From CAWEHQ01 sp051001995 (lineage in GTDB: Bacteria > Actinomycetota > Thermoleophilia > Solirubrobacterales > Thermoleophilaceae), in the NCBI GenBank assembly GCA_051001995.1, contig JBPCMT010000046.1:1-9962 (forward strand): a stretch of 9,962 nucleotides of DNA. Direction: 5' to 3'. The position numbers were made by a program, and so were the translations under genes. Numbering within the stretch: the stretch's first letter is position 1; the number at the start of each line of letters is the position of its first letter. The notes beneath the pieces are model-generated. The model worked only from the letters and a program-made list of their open reading frames with translations. It did not search any database and was not told the origin of the DNA. Shown here piece after piece: positions 1-6,912 of this stretch.

Positions 1-1
1 C

Positions 2-850
2 GACCGGGCGGCCGCGCTCACCTACTACGGCGTGCTCTCGATGTTCCCGATGCTGATCGTGCTCGTCTCGCTGCTCGGCCTGTTCGGCGACCCGCAGACG
101 ACTACGCAGACGGTGACTGACATCGTCACGGAGCTCGGGCCGGCGTCGGCGGCCGACACCTTCACCGAGCCGATCGAGAACATCACCAGCAGCGAGCAGG
201 CAGCGGGGGTGCTGTTCGTGGTCGGCCTGGTCGGCGCGCTGCTGGCGGCGTCCGGCTACGTGGGAGCCTTCATCCGCGCCTCGAACAAGATCTACGAGAC
301 CGACGAAGGGCGGCCGTTCTGGAAGCTGCGGCCGCTGCAGATCGCCGTGACGCTGGTGATGGTCCTGCTGCTGGCGGCGACCGCGCTGGCGCTCGTCCTG
401 ACGGGCCCAGTCGTCGAGGCGGTGGCCGGGCCGCTCGGGATCGGGGACACGGCTGTTGCGGCGTGGAAGATCGCCAAGTGGCCGGCGCTGGTGCTCGTGG
501 TGGTCACGATGATCTCCGTGCTCTATTACGTCGCGCCCAACGTCAAGCAGACGGGGTTTCGCTGGGTGACGCCGGGCAGCGTCGTCGCGCTGCTGCTGTG
601 GGTACTCGCGTCGATCGGCTTCGCGTTCTACGTCGCCAACTTCGGCTCGTACGACGAGACCTATGGCACGCTCGGAGGAGTGATCACCTTCCTGGTCTGG
701 CTATGGATCACCAACATCGCGGTGCTGCTGGGCGCCGAGCTGAACGCCGAGCTCGAGCGGTCGCGCGAGCTCGAGGCCGGAGTGCCGGATGCGGAGCGCG
801 AGATCCAGCTCGCGCCGCGCGAGGAGCCCGACGAACCCAAGACGAAATGA
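2..850 (+). CDS. YihY/BrkB-family inner-membrane protein, 3' part
   Basis: The frame is open from the window edge, so the start codon lies outside; 282 residues are visible. The first visible residues, DRAAALTYYGVLSMFP, match the conserved entry to the first membrane segment of the YihY/BrkB (UPF0761) family. About six hydrophobic segments follow, and the family hallmark near the C-terminus is clear: YGTLGGVITFLVWLWITN, then LLGAELNAELER. The tail is acidic and charged (about 35 residues, Glu/Arg/Pro rich) and probably cytosolic. The family was once called ribonuclease BN or virulence factor BrkB; its molecular role is not established, so only an integral membrane protein is claimed. It ends 12 bases before the DUF4235 gene, and the two are probably co-transcribed. 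Confidence 0.9.
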   Translation, partial: DRAAALTYYGVLSMFPMLIVLVSLLGLFGDPQTTTQTVTDIVTELGPASAADTFTEPIENITSSEQAAGVLFVVGLVGALLAASGYVGAFIRASNKIYETDEGRPFWKLRPLQIAVTLVMVLLLAATALALVLTGPVVEAVAGPLGIGDTAVAAWKIAKWPALVLVVVTMISVLYYVAPNVKQTGFRWVTPGSVVALLLWVLASIGFAFYVANFGSYDETYGTLGGVITFLVWLWITNIAVLLGAELNAELERSRELEAGVPDAEREIQLAPREEPDEPKTK

Positions 851-862
851 GGAGCTGATCGA

Positions 863-1141
863 ATGGCGAAGGTCCTGTTCATCCCGGTGAGCGTGGTCGG
901 AGGCTTCCTGGGAGGCTTCCTCGGCAAGAAGGTCTTCGAGCAGGTCTGGGGGCTGATCGACGAGGAGGAGCCGCCCGAGCCCGAGCACCGCGACCCCTCC
1001 TGGCCGAAGCTGCTCGTGGCGATGGCCCTGCGCGGAGCGGTGTTCCAGGTCAGCCGAACCGTCGTCGAGCGCTTCTCGCGCCAGGGCTTCTACGGCATCA
1101 CCGGCAGCTGGCCCGGCGAGGAGCGCCCCGAGCCGGAGTAG
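863..1141 (+). CDS. DUF4235 family small membrane protein
   Basis: A 92-residue protein. Residues 3-24 form a glycine-rich hydrophobic segment (VVGGFLGGFLG) that is likely membrane-embedded. A Pro/Glu-rich linker follows at about 34-46. A second, amphipathic stretch at about 48-68 (KLLVAMALRGAVFQVSRTVVER) is followed by a GF-GITGSWPG motif at the C-terminus. This two-part layout, ending in a T-G-x-W-P-G motif, is typical of DUF4235 proteins of Actinobacteria, which have no known function. The start is well supported: GAGGAG at 849-854 lies 8 bases before the ATG and overlaps the stop of the upstream gene, suggesting coupled expression. Nothing in the sequence points to a specific biochemical role. 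Confidence 0.85.
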   Translation: MAKVLFIPVSVVGGFLGGFLGKKVFEQVWGLIDEEEPPEPEHRDPSWPKLLVAMALRGAVFQVSRTVVERFSRQGFYGITGSWPGEERPEPE

Positions 1142-1169
1142 GCGCGGTCGCGACCGGCGCTCCGGCCGT

Positions 1170-1215
1170 CGATGATCGGACTTTGTCTCGCTATCCGACA
1201 CAAGGTCGATCAGCG
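1170..1215. terminator. Bidirectional hairpin between convergent genes
   Basis: Between the DUF4235 stop (1141) and the der stop (1286), bases 1173-1190 pair with 1196-1212. There are 6 bp (1173-1178 with 1207-1212), a bulged G at 1179, 7 bp (1180-1186 with 1200-1206, one of them G-U), one C-C mismatch, then 3 bp closing a 5-base loop (1191-1195). Two further pairs (1170-1171 with 1214-1215) extend the base. There is no U-run on either strand, as is common for terminators in high-GC Actinobacteria. Position between two converging operons makes termination in both directions the likeliest role. The remaining intergenic bases (1142-1169 and 1216-1285) show short GC palindromes only. Confidence 0.6.
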
Positions 1216-1285
1216 CCGCGGTCGACCCCGAGCTCGAGGCTCGCCGGAGGCAGGACCCGTGCCGCGGCGCCGGCGCGCGGACGCT

Positions 1286-2659
1286 CTATCCGGCAGCGTC
1301 ACGGGCTCGCGCCGAGCGATCGGGCCGCCCGCGACGGCCGTCGTCGCGCCCGCGGTAGTCGATCACCAGCGGCACGCCCTCCATCGCGTAGCGCTCGCGG
1401 AGGCGGTTCTCGAGGAAGAAGGCGTAGTCGCGGGTCACGCGACCGCGGTCCGAGACCTGGATCGCGAAGCGCGGCGGGCGGGTCTCGTACTGCGTCATGT
1501 AGTAGAGGCGCAGGCGGCGCCCGCGGACGCTGGGCGGCTCACGGGTCGCCTGGAGGTCGGACAGGAAGCGGTTGAGCTCGGCGGTCGCGATCCGGTGCGC
1601 GGCGCGGTCGGACAGCGCGACCGCCTCGCGCAGCAGCCGGGCGACGCCGCGCCCGGTCCGCGCGGAGACCGTCATCAGGCGCGGTCGCAGGCGCAGCTTC
1701 GCGCGCCCGCGCGCCGCCGCGTCGTCGAGGTCGGTGCTCCCGATGTCCCACTTGTTGAGCGCGACGACGGTGGCGCAGCCGCTCTTCATCGCGACCTCGG
1801 CCACGCGCAGGTCCTCGCTGCGGAGCCCTTCGGCGGCGTCGCAGACCACGATCGCCACGTCGGCGCGCTCGGCCGCGCGCTCGGAGCGAAGCTGGGCGTA
1901 GTAGTCCACGCTTCCAGCGAGCTTCGCGCGCCGGCGCAGACCCGCGGTGTCCACGAGCACGAGCTCGCGCCCGTCGAGCTCGAGCCGGGTGTCGATCGCG
2001 TCGCGCGTCGTGCCGGCGAGCTCGGAGACGATCACGCGCTCCTGGCCGAGGAAGGCGTTGACGAGCGAGGACTTGCCGACGTTCGGACGGCCGATGACCG
2101 CGAGCCGCGCGGCGCGGGCCCCGGCGTCCTCCTCTTCCTCGAACGGCGCGAGCTCCGCCAGGGCCGCCGCCACGCGGTCGAGCAGGTCGCCGGTGCCGAG
2201 CCCCTGCACCGCGGACACCGCCACCGGGTCCCCAAGCCCGAGCCCGTGGAGCTCGGCGGCGAGCGGGACGGCGGACACGTGGTCGATCTTGTTCGCGGCC
2301 ACGATCACCGGGACGGGCGCCGAGCGCAACTCACGCGCGAGCTCGTCGTCGCCGGGGCGGATGCCCGCCCGCGCGTCCACGACCAGGATCACGATCGCCG
2401 ACTCGGACATCGCCTGGCGCGCCTGCGCGCGAACGGCCGCCGCGAGGCCGCCGCGCTCGGACTCGTCGACCCCGCCGGTGTCCACGAGCAGGAACGAGCG
2501 GCCGTTCCAGTCGCACTCGATCTCCTTGCGGTCGCGGGTGACGCCGGGCTGCTCGTGGACCACGGCCTCGCGCGCCCCGGTCAACCGGTTGACGAGCGTG
2601 GACTTGCCGACGTTGGGGTAGCCGACGACCGCGACCTTCGGGAGTCCGCCGGCGCTCAT
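1286..2659 (-). CDS. der: Ribosome biogenesis GTPase Der (EngA)
   Basis: A 457-residue double GTPase needed for late 50S subunit assembly. Two tandem G domains are visible. The first has GYPNVGKS (13-20), DTGG (60-63) and NKID (123-126). The second has GRPNVGKS (190-197), DTAG (237-240) and NKWD (302-305). The C-terminal KH-like domain covers roughly 350-437 (RLYYMTQYETRPPRF, then NRLRERYAMEGVPLVIDYR). The linker between the G domains carries an acidic EEEED run at about 174-178, and the protein ends in an Arg/Asp-rich tail. The length is normal for the family. The ATG overlaps the cmk stop (ATGA, 2656-2659), indicating translational coupling, and der is the last gene of the operon. cmk-der adjacency is common in Actinobacteria. 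Confidence 0.97.
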   Translation of the reverse strand: MSAGGLPKVAVVGYPNVGKSTLVNRLTGAREAVVHEQPGVTRDRKEIECDWNGRSFLLVDTGGVDESERGGLAAAVRAQARQAMSESAIVILVVDARAGIRPGDDELARELRSAPVPVIVAANKIDHVSAVPLAAELHGLGLGDPVAVSAVQGLGTGDLLDRVAAALAELAPFEEEEDAGARAARLAVIGRPNVGKSSLVNAFLGQERVIVSELAGTTRDAIDTRLELDGRELVLVDTAGLRRRAKLAGSVDYYAQLRSERAAERADVAIVVCDAAEGLRSEDLRVAEVAMKSGCATVVALNKWDIGSTDLDDAAARGRAKLRLRPRLMTVSARTGRGVARLLREAVALSDRAAHRIATAELNRFLSDLQATREPPSVRGRRLRLYYMTQYETRPPRFAIQVSDRGRVTRDYAFFLENRLRERYAMEGVPLVIDYRGRDDGRRGRPDRSARARDAAG

Positions 2660-3273
2660 CCGCGCTGCCGGCCACGTACCAGCGCCACGATCTCCGCGAC
2701 GACCTCCTCGACCGTCCGGCCGGTGGTGTCGAGCGCAAAGGCGTCGCCCGCGGCCCGCAGGGGCGAGGCCTCGCGCGAGCGGTCCTGCTCGTCGCGCAGC
2801 GTCTGGTCGGCGAGCACGGTGCGCCAGTCGGTCCCGAGCTCCGCTGCCCGCCGCCGGGCGCGCTCCTCCGGCGCCGCGATGAGGAAGACCTTGACCTCGG
2901 CGTCCGGCGCCACCACCGTGCCGATGTCGCGCCCCTCGGCGACCCAGTCGCCGCCGTCGAGCAGCGCGCGCTGCTTGTCCACCAGCGCGGCTCGCACCCC
3001 GGGCTCGACCGCGATCCGCGACGCCGCCTCGGTCACCTCTGGGACGCGAATCGCCTCGGTCACGTCGCGGCCGTCGACCACGACGCGCTCACCGAGGTCG
3101 ACCTCGAGCTCGGCCGCGTGCTGCGCCGGCTCGCCGCCGCGCTCGAGCAGCGCGAGCGCGGCCGCCCGGTACATCGCGCCCGAGTCGAGGTAGGTGAAGC
3201 CGAGCGCCGCCGCCGTCGCGCGCGCGACCGTGCTCTTCCCCGCCCCGGCGGGACCGTCGATCGCCACGACCAT
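2656..3273 (-). CDS. cmk: Cytidylate kinase
   Basis: A 205-residue enzyme that phosphorylates CMP and dCMP with ATP in the cytosol. It shows the P-loop GPAGAGKS (7-14), the CMP-binding YLDSGAMYR (28-36), DGRDVTEAIR in the NMP-binding domain, EGRDIGT (113-119) and the LID-like RDEQDRSRE near 160. The frame stays open upstream into the end of aroA (to about 3447). The ATG at 3273 was chosen because it places the P-loop at the family's usual distance from the N-terminus. It is preceded only by a weak GTAGGG, with no good Shine-Dalgarno. At 205 residues it is a little shorter than typical cytidylate kinases, mainly in the NMP-binding insertion. It follows aroA by 28 bases and overlaps der by 4. 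Confidence 0.95.
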   Translation of the reverse strand: MVVAIDGPAGAGKSTVARATAAALGFTYLDSGAMYRAAALALLERGGEPAQHAAELEVDLGERVVVDGRDVTEAIRVPEVTEAASRIAVEPGVRAALVDKQRALLDGGDWVAEGRDIGTVVAPDAEVKVFLIAAPEERARRRAAELGTDWRTVLADQTLRDEQDRSREASPLRAAGDAFALDTTGRTVEEVVAEIVALVRGRQRG

Positions 3274-3301
3274 CCCTACATCATGGCGAGGCGGCCCGCA
3301 A

Positions 3302-4624
3302 TCAGCGCTCCACGAGCCTCCCGAGGTCGCGCTCGAACTCAGGGTAGGACACCGCGGCGGCCTCCATTCCGACGACCTCCACCCCGCGCCGCGACGCGAG
3401 CCCGGCGACCGCGCCCAGCATCGCCATCCGGTGGTCGCCGCGGGCATCGAGCGTGCCGCCCTCCAGCCCGCCCGTCCCGTGCACGGCGAACCCGTCCTCG
3501 AGCGCCTCGATCCGCGCCCCCAGGCCGCCCAGCCCCTCCACGACCGCCGCGATCCGGTCGCTCTCCTTGTGGCGCAACTCGGCCGCCCCGCGGCCCACGG
3601 TCTCGCCCTCGGCGAAGCAGCCGAGTAACGCGACCAGCGGCAGCTCGTCGATCGCGAGCGGCACCTCCGCTCCCTCGACGCACGTGCCCTCGAGTGGGGC
3701 GGCGGCCACGTCGAGCTCGCCGACCGGCTCGTCGGCGGGCGAGAAGGCTCCGGCGGCGGCGGCGCCTTCCGGGGGCGGCTCCTCGAGGTCGCCGAGCACG
3801 ACCGCCCCCATGCGGGCGGCGATTCGCAGGAAGGCGGTGCGCGTCCAGTTCAGCCCCACGTCCTCGATCACGATGCGGGAGCGCTCGATGCAGGCGGCGG
3901 CGGCGACCGCGAACGCGGCCGAGGAGGCGTCGCCCGGCACGGCCAGCCCGTCCAGCTCCAGCTCGTCCACCTGCCGGATCCGAACCGTCCCCCCCTCCTG
4001 CTCGAAGGGCACGCGGGCGCGCCTCAGGATGCGCTCGGTGTGGTCGCGGCTCGCCGCCGGCTCGCGCACGACCGTCTCGCCCTCGGCCAGCATCCCGGCG
4101 ATCAGCAGGCACGACTTGACCTGGGCGCTGGCCATCGGCAGCTCGTGCTCGGCGCCTGTGAGCTCTCCGCCCTGGATCGTGAGCGGCGGCAGGCGCCCTT
4201 CGCGCGCCTCGATCCGCGCGCCCATCCGCCGCAGCGGCTCGGCCACCCGATCGACGGGACGGCGCATGATCGACTCGTCGCCGGTGAGGGTCCACCATCC
4301 GCCCGGCTGCCCGGCGAGCCATCCGGGCAGGAGCCGCAGCAGCGTGCCCGCGTTGCGCACGTCGAGCATCCCCCCCGTGGCCGCCTGGGCCGTGTGCAGG
4401 CCGACGCCGCGGACCAGGACGTCGGAGCCGATCGTCTCGACGCCGGCGCCCAACGAGCGGATCGCGTCGAGCGTCGCGATCGTGTCCTCGGCTTGCAGGA
4501 AGTCGCGGATCGTGACGGGCTCATCGCTCATCGCGGCGAACAGCGCCGCGCGGTGCGAGATCGACTTGTCGGGCGGCGGGACGAGCGTGCCGCGCAGGGG
4601 CCCGGCGGGCTCGAAGCGCGTCAT
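3302..4624 (-). CDS. aroA: 3-phosphoshikimate 1-carboxyvinyltransferase (EPSP synthase)
   Basis: A 440-residue enzyme joining shikimate-3-phosphate and phosphoenolpyruvate, the sixth shikimate step. It shows PPDKSISHR (17-25) with the substrate-binding Lys20, Ser21 and Arg25, SAQVKSCLL (166-174), GDASSAAF (231-238), DELP (326-329, with the catalytic Asp position), RHKESDR (351-357) and GDHRMAM (396-402). The usual G-N-S/A-G-T motif appears as RNAGT (90-94), with Arg for the first Gly. The Gly equivalent to E. coli Gly96 is kept, so there is no sign of the class II form with Ala there. A low-complexity Glu/Pro/Ala stretch at about 281-303 looks like a lineage-specific loop. It starts 7 bases after the tyrA stop, whose TGAGG supplies the Shine-Dalgarno. 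Confidence 0.96.
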   Translation of the reverse strand: MTRFEPAGPLRGTLVPPPDKSISHRAALFAAMSDEPVTIRDFLQAEDTIATLDAIRSLGAGVETIGSDVLVRGVGLHTAQAATGGMLDVRNAGTLLRLLPGWLAGQPGGWWTLTGDESIMRRPVDRVAEPLRRMGARIEAREGRLPPLTIQGGELTGAEHELPMASAQVKSCLLIAGMLAEGETVVREPAASRDHTERILRRARVPFEQEGGTVRIRQVDELELDGLAVPGDASSAAFAVAAAACIERSRIVIEDVGLNWTRTAFLRIAARMGAVVLGDLEEPPPEGAAAAGAFSPADEPVGELDVAAAPLEGTCVEGAEVPLAIDELPLVALLGCFAEGETVGRGAAELRHKESDRIAAVVEGLGGLGARIEALEDGFAVHGTGGLEGGTLDARGDHRMAMLGAVAGLASRRGVEVVGMEAAAVSYPEFERDLGRLVER

Positions 4625-4631
4625 CGCGGCC

Positions 4632-5702
4632 TCACGGCTCGACCACCGGCAAGCCGAGCTCGGCGATCAGCTCAGCTGCGCGGGCAGCCTCGTGGTCGCC
4701 GGCGATCCAGAGCGTGATCGCGCCCGAGCGCATGTCTGGGGCCGGCGCGAGCGCCATGTCCACAATGTTCACGCCGGCGCGGCCGAGCGCCACCGCCACG
4801 CGACCGACCACCCCGGGCCGGTTTGGCACCGACACGCGCAGCTCGCGGACCGCGCCGCCGGCGAGCTCCGCCTCGAGCAGCCGCCTGCGGTCCTCGCGCG
4901 CGGCGTCGTTCCAGGCCTCGATCGCGTCGGGCGGCCCCCTTCGCAGCGTCGCGGCGACGGCGCGCAGGCGATCCACCGCCTCGTCGATCTCGGCGGCGAT
5001 CGCCGGGGCGTTGGTCTCATAGATGCCGGCCCAGACGGCGGTGCTGGCGCCGGCCACCCGGGTCGCGTCGCGAAAGCTCGGGCCCACCCGCGGCAGCGGC
5101 TCTCCCTCGCCCCGCAGCGCGCCCGCCGCCTGGGCCACGAGCACGTTCGCGAGTACGTGCGGCAGGTGGCTGACGGTCGCCAGCAACCGGTCGTGCGTCT
5201 CCGCGTCGATCGCCACCGGGTGAGCGCCGAGTCCGACGAGGACTCGGTGCAGGCGCTCGTAGAGAAGGCCGGACGAGCGCGGGCCCGGCGTCAGGTACCA
5301 GGCGGCGCCGTCGAAGAGGTCGGCGCGCGCGTTCTCGACGCCCGAGCTCTCCGCCCCGGCCACCGGGTGGCCGCCGACGAAGCGTTCGTCGTCGGTCGAC
5401 TCGGTCACGAGCCGCTTGGTCGAGCCGACGTCGGTCACGACGCAGTCGCCCGGTGCGGCCGCGAGCACGTCCCCCACGAGCGCCGGCAGCGCCGCCACCG
5501 GGGCGCACAGAAAGCACGTCTCCGCGCCGGCGAGCGCCTCGTCGAGCGACGCCGCCGCCCGGTCGAGCGCGCCATGCTCCACAGCGACCGAGAGCACCTC
5601 GGCGTCCGGGTCGAAGCCGAAGACCTCGGCGCCGAGACGCTCACGGGCAGCGAGGCCGATCGAGCCGCCCACCAGCCCGACGCCGGCGAGCGCTATCCGC
5701 AC
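4632..5702 (-). CDS. tyrA: Prephenate dehydrogenase with C-terminal ACT domain
   Basis: A 356-residue enzyme that oxidatively decarboxylates prephenate to 4-hydroxyphenylpyruvate for tyrosine. The N-terminal Rossmann fold begins with GVGLVGGSIG (7-16) and has an acidic residue (Asp31) after the second strand, which favours NAD+. DVGSTK (91-96), HPVAGAE (112-118) and SHLPH (178-182, catalytic-type His) are all present. The C-terminus (about 288-356) is an ACT domain with SVPNRPGVVGRV and GVNIVDM, probably binding tyrosine for feedback control. There is no chorismate mutase domain; a separate AroH is encoded nearby. The start is GTG at 5702, 25 bases after the aroF stop, with no obvious Shine-Dalgarno; the first visible residues fit the family start. 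Confidence 0.94.
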   Translation of the reverse strand: MRIALAGVGLVGGSIGLAARERLGAEVFGFDPDAEVLSVAVEHGALDRAAASLDEALAGAETCFLCAPVAALPALVGDVLAAAPGDCVVTDVGSTKRLVTESTDDERFVGGHPVAGAESSGVENARADLFDGAAWYLTPGPRSSGLLYERLHRVLVGLGAHPVAIDAETHDRLLATVSHLPHVLANVLVAQAAGALRGEGEPLPRVGPSFRDATRVAGASTAVWAGIYETNAPAIAAEIDEAVDRLRAVAATLRRGPPDAIEAWNDAAREDRRRLLEAELAGGAVRELRVSVPNRPGVVGRVAVALGRAGVNIVDMALAPAPDMRSGAITLWIAGDHEAARAAELIAELGLPVVEP

Positions 5703-5727
5703 CTAGCGCGAGGCTGGGAGCGGGGCT

Positions 5728-6756
5728 TCACGCGACCGGCTGGAGCTCCTTGCCGGCCAGCGCGGCCGCCTGCTCGAGGCGGCGCATGTAGTCGGAGAAG
5801 TCCTCGCCACGCAGCGCCTGGGGGCCGTCGCAGATCGCCTCCTCGGGGGCGGGGTGGATCTCCACGATCACGCCGTCGGCGCCGGCGGCGGCCGCCGCGA
5901 GCGACATCGGCAGCACGAGGTCGCGTTTCCCCGCCGCGTGGCTCGGGTCCACGACCACCGGCAGGTGCGAAAGCTCCTTGAGCACGGGGACCGCCATCAG
6001 GTCCAGGGTGAAGCGGTAGCCGGTCTCGAACGTGCGGATGCCCCGCTCGCAGAGCAATACCTGCTCGTTGCCCTCCTTGAGGATGTACTCGGCCGACATC
6101 AGAAGCTCGTCGAGGGTCGAGGACAGCCCACGCTTGAGCAGCACCGGCTTCCCGGTTCGCCCGAGCTCGGTGAGCAGCGTGTAGTTCTGCATGTTGCGCG
6201 CGCCGAGCTGGATCACGTCGGCCACCTCGAGCACCGCGTCGAGGTCGCGTACGTCCATCAGCTCGGTGACGATCGGCAGGCCGGTCTCGTCCTTCGCCTC
6301 CTGGAGCAGCCGCAGCCCGGCCTCGCCGAGCCCCTGGAACGAGTACGGCGAGGTGCGCGGCTTGTACGCACCGCCCCGGAGCAGCCCGCCGCCCGCGTCG
6401 CGAACCGTGCGGGCGGTCTCGAGCATGACCTCGCGCGACTCGACCGTGCAGGGGCCGGCGATCGTCGTGAAGTGGGGGCCGCCGATGCGGCGCCCGTCCA
6501 CCTCGACGACCGTGCGCGCGCCCTCCTTGAGCTGGGCGGAGGCGAGCTTGTATGGCTTGAGGATCGGGACGAGCTGGTCGACGCCCGGCGCGCCCTCCAG
6601 CTCGATGCTGCCGACGTGCTCGCGGTCGCCGATCACGCCGATCACGGTCACGAGCTCACCGCGCGAGACGTGCGCCGAGGCGCCGGCCGACTCCACGCGC
6701 TCGATCACCGCCTCGACGTCGGCGAGCGTGGCGCTCTCTTTCATCACAACCATCAT
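5728..6756 (-). CDS. aroF: 3-deoxy-7-phosphoheptulonate synthase (DAHP synthase, type I-beta)
   Basis: A 342-residue enzyme condensing phosphoenolpyruvate and erythrose-4-phosphate, the entry to aromatic biosynthesis. Residues 1 to about 70 form the ferredoxin-like regulatory domain known from Thermotoga-type enzymes (MMVVMKESATLADVEAVIE), the site of Tyr/Phe feedback in that group. The barrel shows AGPC (100-103, metal-ligand Cys103), YKPRTSPYSFQGLG (from 131), QLGARNMQNY (183-192), KRG near 209, ERGIRTFE (237-244) and DPSHAAGKRD (270-279). Two tandem ATGs exist at 6756 and 6753. AGG at 6764-6762 lies 5 bases before the first and 8 before the second, so the true start may be the second. First gene of aroF-tyrA-aroA-cmk-der; it is preceded by an aromatic leader peptide frame. 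Confidence 0.95.
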   Translation of the reverse strand: MMVVMKESATLADVEAVIERVESAGASAHVSRGELVTVIGVIGDREHVGSIELEGAPGVDQLVPILKPYKLASAQLKEGARTVVEVDGRRIGGPHFTTIAGPCTVESREVMLETARTVRDAGGGLLRGGAYKPRTSPYSFQGLGEAGLRLLQEAKDETGLPIVTELMDVRDLDAVLEVADVIQLGARNMQNYTLLTELGRTGKPVLLKRGLSSTLDELLMSAEYILKEGNEQVLLCERGIRTFETGYRFTLDLMAVPVLKELSHLPVVVDPSHAAGKRDLVLPMSLAAAAAGADGVIVEIHPAPEEAICDGPQALRGEDFSDYMRRLEQAAALAGKELQPVA

Positions 6757-6912
6757 CTGGACCTGGACCTTTCGGAGAACCCGTTGTCAATCCTACGTAC
6801 GGACCGGCTGAGCCCGCGTAGGGCCGGCGGTAGGGCGCCCGGCGAGGGAGTCGCTCTGATCGGCGGCCGAGTTGGCCGCAGGCCGGACGCCTAGCTAAAT
6901 CGCCAGGTCCAG
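6757..6912 (-). repeat. 10-bp inverted repeat linking leader codons to the aroF start
   Basis: On the transcript strand, CTGGACCTGG (6912-6903) covers the end of Tyr26 and the codons Trp27, Thr28 and Trp29 of the leader. It is perfectly complementary to CCAGGTCCAG (6766-6757), which ends at the base before the aroF ATG. The downstream arm is itself duplicated (GGTCCAGGTCCAG), so the leader arm can pair in a second, shorter register. The arms are 136 bases apart. The downstream arm includes the AGG most likely to serve as Shine-Dalgarno. Confidence 0.7.
6863..6879 (-). other. Perfect 6-bp GC hairpin between leader stop and aroF
   Basis: On the transcript strand GCGGCC (6879-6874), loop AACTC, GGCCGC (6868-6863). 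It begins 11 bases after the leader stop. GCCAA within it (6876-6872) could instead pair with TTGGC in the leader (6925-6921, Tyr22-Trp23 codons), so it may belong to an alternative fold. No U-run follows. From 6862 to 6780 there are further short GC-rich complementary stretches, for example CCGGCCC with GGGCTCAGCCGG, but no single dominant structure is evident. Confidence 0.4.

Noticed and set aside
1172..3193. Open frame of 673 codons on the plus strand across der and cmk.
   Set aside because: It is the antisense shadow of two well-supported conserved genes, is Arg/Ala/Gly-rich, and crosses the convergent hairpin.
3274..3301. ATGATGTAG just before the cmk start as a start-stop regulatory element.
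   Set aside because: Only two codons, out of frame with cmk, with no Shine-Dalgarno or aromatic or other codon bias; likely chance.
6785..6790. TTGACA on the minus strand 34 bases before the aroF ATG, as a -35 box.
   Set aside because: The sequence 16-18 bases downstream (around TCCAGG) has no -10 character, and the start point would fall in or beyond the aroF start codon.
6790..6795. TAGGAT on the minus strand as a -10 box for a second aroF promoter downstream of the leader peptide.
   Set aside because: The -10 is good but the matching -35 position is GC-rich and unlike TTGACA. It would also bypass the leader. Kept only as a possibility for 5'-end mapping.
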